This document shows positions 36,505 through 47,229 of a stretch of 64,000 nt of DNA, piece by piece. The translations under genes were made by a program, and so were the position numbers. The notes under the pieces are model-generated. The model was given only the letters and a program-made list of their open reading frames with translations. It was not told the origin of the DNA and did no database searches. Position 1 is the stretch's first letter. Every line of letters starts with the position of its first letter. Origin of the DNA: Isoetes taiwanensis (Eukaryota; Streptophyta; Lycopodiopsida; Isoetales; Isoetaceae); NCBI GenBank assembly GCA_021234155.1, contig JAJEKV010000008.1:15053294-15117293 (forward strand). Direction: 5' to 3'.

Positions 36505-36767
36505 AAGAAGGTATAAATAGAATTATTGTGATATCAAGTGTTACAATGAAGATCATTTTTGAGCAGTACTAAGAAACAATAATAAAGACAATACAAGAGA
36601 ATTAAGGAAAAGAGCTTTATTTATAAAGTCAAAGTGGCAAGTACATTGGAGGTGTGTTTTAACAAAAAGTTAAGGCTATACAATACAAGAGTAGTGGTTA
36701 TACATTGGACAATTTTTAGTCAACACATACTTAGCCATAAACAATAAAAGAACTGAAGAGACCAGGC
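36505..36767. other. short non-coding interval before gag
   Basis: AT-rich, with no frame of note. It separates the gag ATG from the stop of the upstream acidic frame. I see no LTR end or primer site here, so gag is not the first frame after a recognisable 5' LTR. Confidence 0.5.
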
Positions 36768-37259
36768 CTAGAGCTGCGCGAAAGGGTACAGGATGGAGTA
36801 GCGGACGCTCTCCCGTACTGCCCTGACTACCTTGTAGTGAGCCCATGCCTGGATGATAACGTACTGGTAGTCTAAGGTAGGACTAATGATGAGCAAATTA
36901 AAAAGGTTTCTTAGCACATAAAAGATCTGCCATAAATGGTCATTGGCGTCGGCAAAAGCCTCATGCTTCGTCCCAGTAATCCCAGGTACGACGAAGAGTC
37001 TGTTGTCGATGCTCAAAAGCACGTTCACGGAGAATATTGACTATTTCCAAGCCTTTAGTTCCCCTGCTTCATAATCATCATCCCGATCCGGATACTCCCC
37101 ATACCGTTGGCCATAATCTTGGTCGGGAGGTCCCTGATCGTCCCTTCGTAATTCATTGGTTATTCTGTCCTCGATTTCCTCGAGCTCATCGTCTGTAAGA
37201 CGGCAAGAATGAATATACAATATCGAACAATTTCTTATACTCCAAAAAGAGACAAACAA
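36768..37259 (-). CDS. unknown acidic protein, two pieces separated by an in-frame TAG
   Basis: 37259-37041 and 37028-36768 are in the same frame, separated only by TAG at 37043-37041. The first piece, after about residue 19, is strongly acidic (LTDDELEEIEDRITNELRRD, later DRDDDYEAGE). The second is hydrophobic and ordered (LFVVPGITGTKHEAFADAND, YVIIQAWAHYKVVRAVRE). A good 3' splice site (pyrimidine tract then TTACAG) precedes ACGATGAGC at about 37194, so the acidic part may be an exon joined to the frame ending at 37410. I do not recognise the family. It lies between the H3-containing frames and gag on the same strand. Confidence 0.45.
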
Positions 37260-37409
37260 GTATCATAGGGACACAATTTAATCGTAGCCAACGATACAAT
37301 AATTATAAAGCATAAAAAATAACACATATATTATATGATGGCTTAAGAAAAATGCCAATCAAAGATTACATCCATACGGAATATAAAGATTTATAATGGT
37401 AAAAGATAT

Positions 37410-38831
37410 CTAAGGACTAGGTTCCTCCTCTTCGTCCATAGGCTGAGGAGGTGGTCGGTAGCGCATCAAGGTGGTGCTGGGGCTAGCAGAGAGGGCGGCT
37501 CGAGCTGCGGCCTATGGTGGTAAGCAAGTGGCCAAGGGTGCCGCCACAAGGAGTCGCACACTGGCGCAGCCCGCCACATCCCCCAATGCCACGATAGCCA
37601 GATCTCGTCGGACCAAGGTGATAGTAGTGGCGTGATAATCAATCTTCTTATGGCCCGCCAAGATGGATAACGCACGGAGCGCCCACCAAGAAGCTTCAGA
37701 AGATGGCCCCAAGTTCTTGGAGAAGAACAAGACCTCACCTTGCCGGAAGGCTGAAAGGAAGAATCGGGTCAAATGGTTGCCCATTGCCCTAATTTGCGGA
37801 TCCCTGGAGGTCTCTGCTTCCTTTTCCAAGTTAACAGGGATCTTCTCCTGCTTTGCCTCTTCCTTGTCATCCCTAAGACTCATCTTGGTGTCCCAATGGT
37901 CTTCCTCCTCTTGGTCCGCCCCTCCCATAGTGATCTGTAAAGGCTGAACTGCAGGAGGAGGGTGCATGTGAGCCGCAAACTGCTCCTCAGGAGGCTGGGG
38001 TGCATCAGACAATAGAAACTGCCGAAGAGACAAGAGGGTCTCAACGGGCTCTAGCTCTTCTGGCCGATATACCAGCAAGTTCTCGACTTGTGGCGGATGC
38101 ACAACGGGTGTTGTAAAGTCGAGGAAGTCATCCTGGCAATACTCGGCAAGGTCGTAGAGGACCTCTATCTTTCGGCGGCCCCGCATATCTGCAATAACGC
38201 GGTAAGCCCACATAATGTCCTCGAGGATGAGGTACTCTTGGTTGTTCAAGAGTACTGTAGGGAGGAGGTTTAGCCCTTCAAGCTTGAGGGCTTTCTCCCG
38301 GCTTGCCGGGGCTTCGGTGGCGAGCTCCCTCCACCGTGCAAAATCTTGCTCGTCGACGACCTCATCGTCCTCCGGGTCAGGGGGTACTGGCGTAGTAGAC
38401 TGCTCTGCGGCTATCTGCTCATCCTCAATATACTGGTCCATGATGATGGCCAGTGCAAATCGGGCCTCAAAACAGACTTCCCGATCTATAGTAACAATGG
38501 GGAGGTCGGTCCCTCGCCTCCTTATGCCCTTGATAACATTCTGGGCATGATCATCATCTCCTAACATCTCGAGCAGGGTGTGGAAGTCGAGGTAGAGCTG
38601 TGAGTCGTCTTCATTGAAGACGCAAGCAGGCACAATCTCCTCACAAAGAGAATTGAAGGAAGGCGGCGAAGTCGGGTGCACCGCATGTTGTGGATAAGAT
38701 CCACGGCCGGAGCAGACATGAGGATGAAGAAGTTCAAAAAGGAACCTGGGTCCCAAGGTCTCCATCCAAATACCATCGGCAGAGAGTCCGGGCGAGCCAT
38801 GAGGAAGAAGGCGCAAGGAAGGAGGAGACAA
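37410..38831 (-). CDS. unknown proline-rich acidic protein upstream of Gypsy gag
   Basis: Open for 439 codons to TAG at 37514-37512, then open again in the same frame for about 33 codons (ending RPPPQPMDEEEEPSP) to 37410. The frame has no ATG before codon 23 (38765). An alternative start is ATG 38800 in the neighbouring frame (MARPDSLPMVFGWRPWDPG), which would need one frameshift near 38650. It contains acidic patches (PPDPEDDEVVDEQDF; DQEEEDHWDTKMSLRDDKEE), several helical blocks (DIMWAYRVIADMRGRRKIEV) and proline-rich linkers. I recognise no catalytic motif, membrane segment or known fold. Acidic tracts are common in histone-binding proteins, but that link rests only on the neighbouring H3 frame. 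Confidence 0.5.
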
Positions 38832-39061
38832 ACTCTAAAAGCGAAAACAAAAATGAAACCCTAATGGCCCAAAAGTGACTTTATACTTTTCGGCACGCTT
38901 TCCTAGGTTGGAAAGAAATTTATTTTTTTACTTAATAATTTAGACTTAGGTACACACCAAGCGGCGGAAAGAGACACTTTTATATTTACAGCTTCACAAA
39001 AAGAATATTTTACATAGATAGATCCACAAAATTTTACAACAAAACAAAGAAGGTCCCATAG

Positions 39062-40273
39062 TCACCGAAACTCCCCTCGGATCCTCCTTGCGAGCTGGAT
39101 ATCCTTGGGCATTATGGTAACCCTCTTTGCATGGATGGCGCAGAGGTTGGCGTCACTCAAAATCTCTATGAGGTAAGCCTCGGCAGCCTCCTGGAGTGCG
39201 AGGATAGCAAAGGCCTGAAACCTCAGGTCAGTCTTAAATTCTTGGGCAATCTCCCGGACAAGCCGCCGAAAGGGTAGCCGACGAATCAATGGCTCAGTAG
39301 TCTTCTGATACTTCCGTATCTCGCGAAGAGCTACTGTGCCCGGTCGAAATCTATGGGGCTTCCTCGGCTTGACAGTTGCCCTAAGCAATGGCACGGACTT
39401 CCCGCCGGTCGAGGGATGCTTCGCCCGCTGCACAATCTGCTCCTGACGCTGAGCCGACGTGTTCTTACCGATTTGGGCATCCTTCTGAAGCCGGATCTTA
39501 TAATTGACGCCTCCCCGTGTGGGCTTCGTGTGCTTCCTCTTCCTGTTACCCCACCTCTCCTCCTTATCTGGGACAACAGCATTCTGATCTCCTTCCTGAT
39601 TCACATGTTGATCTCCTTGCTGGACAACAGTCTGATCTACACTTTGATCAACATTTTGATCCCCGCCCTGCTGGTTTTGGGCATCCTCCTCTGCCTTACG
39701 GAGTCGCTCTCTCTCAGCATCCCGGGCCTCCTTGTCCTGGCGCACTTGTATACGCCTGGCAATCTCCGTATGGTACCGTTTCGGGTGAGCTCGCATGTCG
39801 GCTTGCACAAGGTCCATGCGGTCCTGGGTGAAGCTAGGTGGTACATTCTCGAAGACAAAACTATATAGTTCCTCATTCCAAAAGAAAGGGGGAAGATTGT
39901 AGTGGTCCCTGTACATGAGCACATGGCCTTTACCAAGGTAATAAAAACGCCTAGCCCGCTCTTCTGGTAGGGCACTAGCTATTTGCTGGAGGTCCTCTAC
40001 CCTAGCAAGGTGCAAAATCCGTTGGGCCTCCGTTCGGATAAGCTCTACGGGATCCTCATCTTGGCTGGCTAACGGGTAAAACTTAACTATGGCCCAAGCT
40101 TGATCAGGCTGCTCTACAAGGGTGTAAGGTTGGTCTGCAGCATTTAGCTTCATGAGGAAGCGCTCATTGAAATGGAAGATTGGGTAGGGGATTCTACGGC
40201 TCTCAGTGAAATGGGTCACTAGCTGTAACAATGGTTTCCACAGAGGAACAACAAGGATTGGAAGGGATGGAGA
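39062..40273 (-). CDS. histone H3 domain fused to an unknown N-terminal region
   Basis: Open from just after a stop at about 40273 to TGA at 39062. The first ATG is 40153 (FLMKLN), giving 363 residues; an AG acceptor-like TTACAG at about 40225 allows an upstream exon. Counting from 40231: residues 1-160 unknown; about 162-188 a charged helix ([19 protein letters not shown]); about 189-218 DQ-rich repeats; about 226-236 a basic patch ([10 protein letters not shown]). Residues 265-290 are a shortened H3-like tail keeping STGGK (274-278). Residues 291-389 align gap-free with H3 37-135: [20 protein letters not shown], then αN-α3 to [15 protein letters not shown]. Loop 1 has canonical length, so it is not CENH3. 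Changes include L60P, K64R, Q68R, S87F and the C-terminal FR; positions equivalent to K56, K79, K115 and K122 are kept. It lies in the same orientation as the Gypsy gag 2.5 kb downstream. No intron is visible inside. Confidence 0.85.
   Translation of the reverse strand, partial: SPSLPILVVPLWKPLLQLVTHFTESRRIPYPIFHFNERFLMKLNAADQPYTLVEQPDQAWAIVKFYPLASQDEDPVELIRTEAQRILHLARVEDLQQIASALPEERARRFYYLGKGHVLMYRDHYNLPPFFWNEELYSFVFENVPPSFTQDRMDLVQADMRAHPKRYHTEIARRIQVRQDKEARDAERERLRKAEEDAQNQQGGDQNVDQSVDQTVVQQGDQHVNQEGDQNAVVPDKEERWGNRKRKHTKPTRGGVNYKIRLQKDAQIGKNTSAQRQEQIVQRAKHPSTGGKSVPLLRATVKPRKPHRFRPGTVALREIRKYQKTTEPLIRRLPFRRLVREIAQEFKTDLRFQAFAILALQEAAEAYLIEILSDANLCAIHAKRVTIMPKDIQLARRIRGEFR
39065..39361 (-). 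other. histone-fold core of the fusion (H3 residues 37-135 equivalent)
   Basis: Ninety-nine codons colinear with canonical plant H3 from the KPHRFRPG block to the C-terminus. It has Phe at the position of H3 41 (as in plant H3.1) and Leu at position 90 (as in plant H3.3), so it is not plainly derived from one variant. Cys110 and His113 equivalents are present. The final residues are GEFR instead of GERA. Confidence 0.9.
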
Positions 40274-41192
40274 CTAACAACCAGGTTCTTTTCTACTTTG
40301 GTTTTTCATAAAGCATCTGTTATGAAATCCAACAAATGGATTATTGCTGTATTATTGCCAAATGATGGCAAAAAACATAGTTAATGATGAGGATTTTCTC
40401 AAACTATGTTTCAAGCTTGATTGAGCACTATGACGTTGATAATGGGTGTGATGATTATGCCATACTCACATATGATTATTGAAGCATAACAGTCCCATCA
40501 TTCTAGTGGTAGATTTTACTGTTTCTGTTATGCTCATCTAGACATATTGGTCTAGATATAGTTATAGATGTTTTTGTTAAAATATTTTTCATTGTGGGTG
40601 AATAGACCATCTATGTAGTAATTGTATAAGGGAGATATTTGAGCATGTAGACCACCAATATGATTTCTCTAATATAGGAACTCCTATGACACCGATAGCA
40701 AGGGGGGGTATTTTAAAAGCTATGACACCTGCATTCCTGTAGTTGACAATGGTTCTAACTCTTGTTTTACTATGGACGGTTGCAGGTATCAGCTTTCCCC
40801 ACCTAGGAGTACATGTTCTATATTAGAAGATCATAATATGGTCGGTAAATTTGTATTCTTATATGCTCATTATGACTCAAGTAACAGATGAGTATAAAAT
40901 GCGTAGGAGTATAATTCAATGTTGCTATTTGTTGCTATCTGTTTCTTTCACTTTAGTTATTGGATCCCAGTCAATGGAAGGTTGCTTGAGATAAGCAAAA
41001 TTCATATATATACATACATATATATATATACAAGTGTTTGTACTATGTAGGGCCTGTACAAAGTTGAGTGTATATGTTTCGAGGCTTGTAGAGAGTGGAT
41101 ATATGAGCGAACGTTGTTAAGGCCCATGAGATAGCGGATTTATTGGAAATCCATTAAAACGGACTATATGAAGCCGACCCTGTAGAACACAC
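40274..41192. other. AT-rich interval upstream of the H3-fusion frame
   Basis: No open frame of note. A short (AT)n/(CATA)n tract lies at about 41003-41033. If the H3 frame belongs to the Gypsy element, a 5' LTR and primer site should lie here or further right; I searched by eye for TG...CA ends and tRNA-complementary sites and found none. If it is a host gene, its promoter would be here. Confidence 0.45.
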
Positions 41193-41835
41193 ACTAGATT
41201 CTACAAAGATTCCCTTAGATTCCTAAACATTGCCCAAAGACTCCCCTAGATTTTCCAAGATTCTATGTAGATCACCTAGGTTCCCTTAGATCATATGAAG
41301 ATTCCCTTAGATTCTCCATGATTGCATCGAAATTCCCCTAGATTCTAAAAGATTTTATGAAGATCGCCTTAGATTCCCCTAGATTCTCAAAGATTCATCC
41401 AAGATTCTCATAGATTCCTAGGGATACTATGTAAATTTTCCTAGATTCTCTAAGGTCCTATGAGATTCCCCTAGGTTCTCCAAGATTCTATCAAGATTTC
41501 CCTAGATTGTCAAAGATTTTATGGAGATTCCCCTAGATTGTCAAAGACTCTCTTCAGATTCCCATAGATTCCCCGAGACTCTATATAGATTCTCGTAGGT
41601 TCTTTAATATCATATGAAGACTCCCTTAGATTTTCAAAGATTCCATCAAGCTTCCTCTAGATTCTCAAAGACTGTGTGAAGATTTCCTTACATTCCTCTA
41701 GATTCCCAAAGTTCTCTTGTGATCTTCATAGATTAGGATTCTCTTGAGATTTTCGTAGATTCCCAACGATCTCACGAAGATTACCCTAGATTCTATTAAA
41801 TTACCATAAATTCCGTAATATTCCCAAGATACTAA
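41193..41835. repeat. degenerate ~31-bp minisatellite
   Basis: About 20 imperfect copies of a unit near AGATTCCCCTAGATTCTCAA followed by AGATTCTATGA. Copies differ in a few bases and in length by one to four. Related scattered units recur at about 42900-43200. No open frame survives through it. Confidence 0.85.
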
Positions 41836-42096
41836 GAAAATAAAGATCTTAGCAAGAAAGCCATACCCTATTGGGTACAGACAAATAAAAAAGTCAAGCT
41901 AAAGCTATTGAGTATTTGATTAACTAATGTAGATAGTTGATCGCATGGGTTAGCCTAGCAAAGTCAACACTCGATTTCAAAGTGAAAGTCAAACACAAAG
42001 TTGAGGTTCAATAAGGCCATCAATATCAACTCCAAGCATGAAAGTCAAATGTAAAGTGATGACAATTCCTGAAACTATAAACCATATCCCTACAAC

Positions 42097-42165
42097 AATA
42101 ATCACATTAGTTCATTGGTTATATTAGATAAAAAATAATCACATTAGTTCATTGGTTATATTAGA
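42097..42165. repeat. 32-bp direct duplication, 37-bp period
   Basis: AATAATCACATTAGTTCATT plus twelve bases occurs exactly twice (42097-42128 and 42134-42165) with a 5-bp spacer. Nothing coding is nearby. Confidence 0.92.
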
Positions 42166-42169
42166 ATAA

Positions 42170-44250
42170 TGAGCTATTTTGGTAGAGGTTCGAGCCCCCG
42201 TATAAAACCATAGGTGAAGTCGTATGGAGGTTCAATGTTCCACCAAAACCTTAGGCAAACTCGTATTTCATATTTCAAAATTATAAGGCTTAAACGAGAG
42301 AGGTACAATGAGGTCCCAACATACGGATTGGAGCATAACATCGATGGATCTGATGACTGTGGAAGTTCAGCATGCACCTTGTTTAGAGTCCATATAGTTT
42401 AGGGCATTGGTTTAGGGGTTATCATAGTTTAAGCATATTGCGCGTGTAATTTTTGTCCGTCGCGTATTTTTTGCATTAAATGTCTGGCATTTCATGCACA
42501 TAGAGCCTTGTGGAAAAGATAGGGAATTTTAAACTTAAGATCTTGGGCCAATAATGACAATACATGGTTTCAAATATTGTAAGTCAATATTAAGGTATTT
42601 AAGACATCAAAACACCATAGCATTCTCATGTAACATGTTAAGGAGGTTAAATGTGAAACATGTAATTTTAAGGTTATAGAGAGCATGTGCCCTAATGGGG
42701 GAAGCTACCTTAATTTGACAACTTGGTAAGCTTCGTCCTAGATAATTTCTTTGACCATGTGATCCCTTGACTGTTAAAAATGCAAGAACCCTTAACGCGA
42801 AGTTATGCATTGCCAACAACCTTGGGTGCACCTTGTGGCATACATAGGACATATGTCTTGCACTATGAGTGGTTGTACAATAAATGATTTTAGTTATTCT
42901 CCCCTTAAGAGTTCATTAGATTCCTCAAGATTTATCGATAAAAGATCGTGTCAACCCTTGTTTAAGACATCGCAACAAACCTCGATTAAACATGCAATGA
43001 ACCATGTAAAGTCGAATTCATTTTGTATGGTCTCCGTGGACGATAAAATCATATTCTATTCTATTTTGAGAGTTCTACATTGTTCTCGATTTTGTTAAAG
43101 ATTTGCAAAATCGATTCCCATTAGATAATGTTACATAGAGACTCTCGAGACTTCTTTAGGATTGGCAAATTGTTCAAGATTTCATGGAGATTGCATAAAG
43201 GTCCAACTATGTACTATTGTGGAGAATGTAAATCAAATGCATTTTTCCTCCCTCAAATTCCATGCCCCTAATGGATGGTTGTGTAAATGAGGTAATATAA
43301 CACGTGTGAACATGTGCATGAACTCTACATTAATAATGGCGTGATTAATTTTGGCTTATAGCTCTAGGAATATCAACTAGGTAGAGGATGCAATAGAAGA
43401 CTTTAAACTATGGATGCCCTACAACTTATGGCACTGAAAAATATAGCTTTAGACTAGATTATTGGAAATACATGTTGATTTGAAAAATATAGCTTGAGAC
43501 TATTGGAAAACATGTTGATATATAGCGAGAAGGGGAAAAAGAAAAAAAAGAAAAAAAAATGTCACACACAATCGAGAAGTAAAAAATCCAATAGAGCTCA
43601 AAGAGTCAAGGTCAAAGTTAATGCTCTCAAAACACAAAGAGACAGGCCCGAAAGAACAAAAAATGAACAGCAAGAACTCAACGCCGCCGACCTTACCGTG
43701 ATAGTCCAGATGCTGAGGTGCAAGAGGATGAAGAAAACTGGAAGGCACATGCTATTCAAAGATAGCCATTTCTTGCGGATATTTTCCCACCGCCATGCCG
43801 AGGAGCTTCCCAATCGCCATGCCGAGTCGAAAGGCATATAAGTTCTCGCCTATTAGAAGGCGGTCTTGGAAATTGTCCAAACAAAAGCGGGGAACACAAA
43901 AGAAATCACTTTTGCCAAAGCTCATTGATGAAGAAGTTTTAGCCTTACAAAGTTGATTAGGCAAAAGACGAAGATTCATAAAAGTGCACTTGTAAGTGTT
44001 GGCTGATTACATACCAAGTTATGTTATTGTTCACCACATCTAATAGCCGAGAGGCCGATACAAAAAGCATAGCCATCGTAGGTTGTAGTTGTGAGGCTGT
44101 TGGGAATGTAGATGCATTCTGAGGTTCGTCATAGCAAAGAGAATAGCCTGTGTCAGATAAAAATGTTGAGCAGCAGGGACGGTAGCCATTTGGTATGGGG
44201 AATTAAGTTGAGATCAAAAACATGTAAAGGATAACTGTAAGAAGTTTTCA
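42170..44250. other. no recognisable gene
   Basis: AT-rich, with scattered minisatellite-like phrases (about 42900-43200) and an A-rich block at 43534-43560. Frames at 43494-43979 overlap in several phases without any motif. Confidence 0.45.
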
Positions 44251-44369
44251 AGCTCATCGGGCTTGTTCATAAGTACCTCTTTGCATCAGTTTCATTTCCC
44301 CTTCTAAAATGTGATGAGAATCAATAATCTCTTGTGTCCTTAAAAGATCACCGTGCCATGAAGAAACAC

Positions 44370-44383
44370 CCAATTGCCAATTG
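44370..44383 (-). repeat. 7-bp tandem duplication in the PSPG remnant
   Basis: CCAATTG twice on the plus strand. Removing one copy restores the AIGCF step of the PSPG box but not the rest. Confidence 0.7.
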
Positions 44384-45690
44384 CCATGTGTGAAAATAAT
44401 TTGCTTCCAAACTCCATACTAACCTGCAAAATTTACATTCCACATATATTGACCTATAAACTAAAAAGAAAAAGGAGCTAGAACGGTAGATTCTATGTTT
44501 TCCATGGAAAGAATGCACTCTAAAGCCTTTCTTGGAAATGCTAGTCTGCTTCAAGGGAAACAACAAACCATGACAATAAAGATGTAAAGGAATAGATAAT
44601 CTAGAGGTCTTCAGTAATATCTTCTTTTATAATGCCAAGCCATTATAAGCAGGATCCTTTACATCAACAATCATGACGAAATTCCAATCAAAAAAGCTCA
44701 AATGCTTATATTTCAATTGCATCAGTGCCTATACCATATGCCCAAGAACATTGTTTTTGACACAAACAAAGCTCATTCAAACCACTGGTCAGAGATATTA
44801 TGGCGGGGAGTGATAAGAAATTATGATACAGCCTTCTTATACACAATAGAACCACCAGAAGGTCAAATATACACTTTATACATAACAAATATAGTCTTAC
44901 ATGCAGAGGGAGACCACTAGTTTATTTTAAGACCACGATGGACATCGTATCTAAGCCTAATCCGCATCTGGTTGCTTCCACTATGCCGACTCTCGCCAGG
45001 AGCAAAATACACACAAAATGCACACGACTCATCCCACAAAATTCTACAAAATCCTGTAGACACAGCATACATTTCAATTATAAGGAGTAAATAACAGTTT
45101 CAAAAGAAAAATACTGCAAAGAAACTTACGATGGGTTCAAATGAGATCTTTTGCCATCACTCTAAAACCACTCTAATAGAAGCCGAGAGAAAGAGTATTC
45201 AAGATATGAAAGGGTTGATATTGAAAGCAAGAAAGAACGAGTACTTTATTGCTATGCGTGGTCCTCCATGGCCATGTAAGACCAAATAGTATAACACGAC
45301 CATGCGATCTGAGATCGATAGAGGCAAAATTATGATGCGAGATGAAGTATAATAAAAAAGTATCGGCATGAGAGTCGATCCAATTGTGGCAATCAACAGT
45401 CTTCGATGCCGATCATGGCATGCTTAAAAGCTAGCAAAGAAAACCTTATCCAACTCTGTTGTGCATCTTCAACTTGGTGTCTATGGGCAACATCATTTGG
45501 AATGCTGTGTTGAAGCTGCAGAGGAGAGCAAAAGAATGATTGAACATAGTACTGACGATGTAAATATATGTGTCACAGATATGTGAGTTGATCTGATGCT
45601 TCATATGGCATGCAAATGGAAGCTGCATAGGATGCAGAGGTCTGATACCAGGAATACAGGCGATGCAATGGTTAGGTTCCATGTAGTCAG

Positions 45691-45843
45691 CTGCATTGAA
45701 AAAAAAACAAGCGAGAGAAAAGAACGATGTGTCGATGCTGGGGATCATGATTTGTTTGTACAGAAATAAAGCCTCATTATGCAAGGAAAAAGATGGAAAA
45801 AATGTTCCAATTTGGATTTTAGCAAAAAGGGTAACAGATCTAC
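45691..45843 (-). other. intron of the UDP-glycosyltransferase pseudogene
   Basis: 153 bp. Donor GAAAG|GTAGAT, acceptor with a run of 10 T then CAATGCAG|CTGAC. Splicing keeps the UGT frame (phase 1, ending …NLK and continuing ADYMEP). Unspliced translation through it gives a spurious 147-codon frame. Confidence 0.75.
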
Positions 45844-46849
45844 CTTTCAAATTGAGCGGAACATATCCTTGGTCCATAAGTTGAGGCAATCAAGAAGCTA
45901 TGAGATCATTGGTGGCGCAGGTTGTAGCAGCCAATGGTATGTCAAACTCATTTGCAACGTTTTGCGTCCATCCAACCATGGTATCACATAGTATACAGCA
46001 AACACCTGGTCCATCACGGATCATGTTATCAACCAAGGTGATCCTTACCTTGCAGAAATGTTGCATTACAGCGACAGGTTCATCTGGATTTGAATAGAAG
46101 GCACCACCATATTTGAATAACGACAATACAAAGAACCATGTTATAATCTCTTGAAGCTGCTAGAAAAACACTGCATTATCAAGACAACTGTGAGGAAATC
46201 TTTAGAACGTCGATTTTCAAGCTCAAAGTAGAAATTCATGTTACCTGACTGCAGTATTCTTATTACAATAGGCAGATCCATGACCTCTTCTTGTTTATCG
46301 GTTCAATCCAATGAATATAACCACCAACGATGCACATGCGGGGAGACAATGCCATGCTTTATTTTGTTGTTGCAAGCGAGCTTCAAACAAATGTAAGCCC
46401 ATAAAGCAGATGGCATAAGAAATGGCAACTCAAGCTAGATTTTTTATTTGCCAATGTGGTTGGGAAGGATTCGGCATGATCTAGATAGTAGATTCCAACG
46501 CAACAAAAAGATGTGCCAAAGTCTATATTAGGTACACATCCGTCAATCTAATACAACACGAATAACCCGGATCGATCAACTTTGTTCGCAAAGGAGAATA
46601 TGAAGAAATTCATTGAGACAAAAGTGGCGAAAATAGCATGTTGGCTTGATAGCTGTATATTATGTTTATGAAACTCTGGAGAAGCGAAACAAACTAGATA
46701 ACCTCTGGCGCCATGGCGCTAGTTTAGCACATCTGCCATAGCTCGAAAGGGGGATAGAGATGCGCCGGAATAACAGGGCAAGCTGATCGCAAGCTTCTAA
46801 TGCTATAGTGTTTTCCGGAATCTTCTTTCAGTCCCCGAAATATTATGAA

Positions 46850-47110
46850 TTAGATGTCGCCACATCATGCTTTAATAATAAATACTCTTGCCACATCATA
46901 CTTTAATTAATATTAAATTACCCTCCCATCACATTCGATGGCTAAGATATCACCTGCCCCCTTTGATCCGACGGTCGTCAAATGTGTGACATGCCCCATG
47001 CATGCGCATGCATGCCCCCCATAGAAATCAAACGGATAAGAATGTGCCACCTCCATCATCCCCAAAAGAAACGGCCTAGATCTATTTCAATATTAGACAA
47101 TCTATATCAC
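46850..47110. repeat. left arm of a diverged inverted repeat
   Basis: Contains GATCCGACGGTCGTC and GCCCCATGCATGCGCATG, then CATGCCCCCC. The reverse complement of 53880-54070 shows the same landmarks in the same order (AATCCGACGGTCCACG, CCCATGCATGCCCCC, GAGGTGGCATCATC). The arms are about 7 kb apart and clearly diverged. They could be termini of a DNA transposon or two unlinked copies of a short repeat. Confidence 0.5.
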
Positions 47111-47229
47111 CAGACACATCCAAATAATTTTATATATATTACGATACTAGCCAAAACAAAACCTAATGCTTTGCCAAGACATCCAAGCCTTAGAAACTAA
47201 CTAAAGGTAAGACGGGACTTATCAGACAC

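Larger units (their letters stand above)
44260..46126 (-). pseudogene. UDP-glycosyltransferase (family 1) pseudogene with a retained intron
   Basis: 46126-45844 reads CCILCDTMVGWTQNVANEFD, then IPLAATTCATNDLIAS and MPQLMDQGYVPLNL, the N-terminal-half pattern of plant UGTs (SDxxxxWTxxVAxxxGIP). An intron 45843-45691 (GT..AG, T-rich before CAATGCAG) joins in phase to ADYMEPNHCIACIPGIRPLH then PMQLPF, matching the UGT CIPG.PPL..LPF block. The frame ends at 45446. About 900 bp further on, 44400-44340 keeps a shred of the PSPG box (SHMAIG...VFL) broken by a 7-bp duplication. The donor-binding PSPG region is otherwise missing, as are the first ~100 residues, so it is non-functional. The intron shows that it is not a processed copy. 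Confidence 0.72.

Noticed and set aside
38215-38564. Plus-strand ORFs opposite the acidic protein
   Set aside because: Antisense shadows rich in Ser from acidic codons; they have no motif.
39062-39361. The H3 core as a centromeric CENH3
   Set aside because: Loop 1 has the canonical length and the core is colinear with ordinary H3; CENH3 loop 1 is longer and the sequence far more diverged.
41193-41835. A CRISPR-like array
   Set aside because: Repeats are contiguous and degenerate without unique spacers, and this is a plant nuclear genome.
40274-42000. A 5' LTR for the Gypsy element beside the H3 frame
   Set aside because: No TG...CA pair, no tRNA-complementary primer site and no copy elsewhere in the window could be matched by eye.
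43534-43560. A poly(A) tail of a retroposed gene
   Set aside because: No coding fragment or target duplication is linked to this A-rich block.
45446-45889. A 147-codon membrane-like protein
   Set aside because: It is UGT exon 2 plus unspliced intron; the hydrophobic run comes from the pyrimidine-rich intron end.
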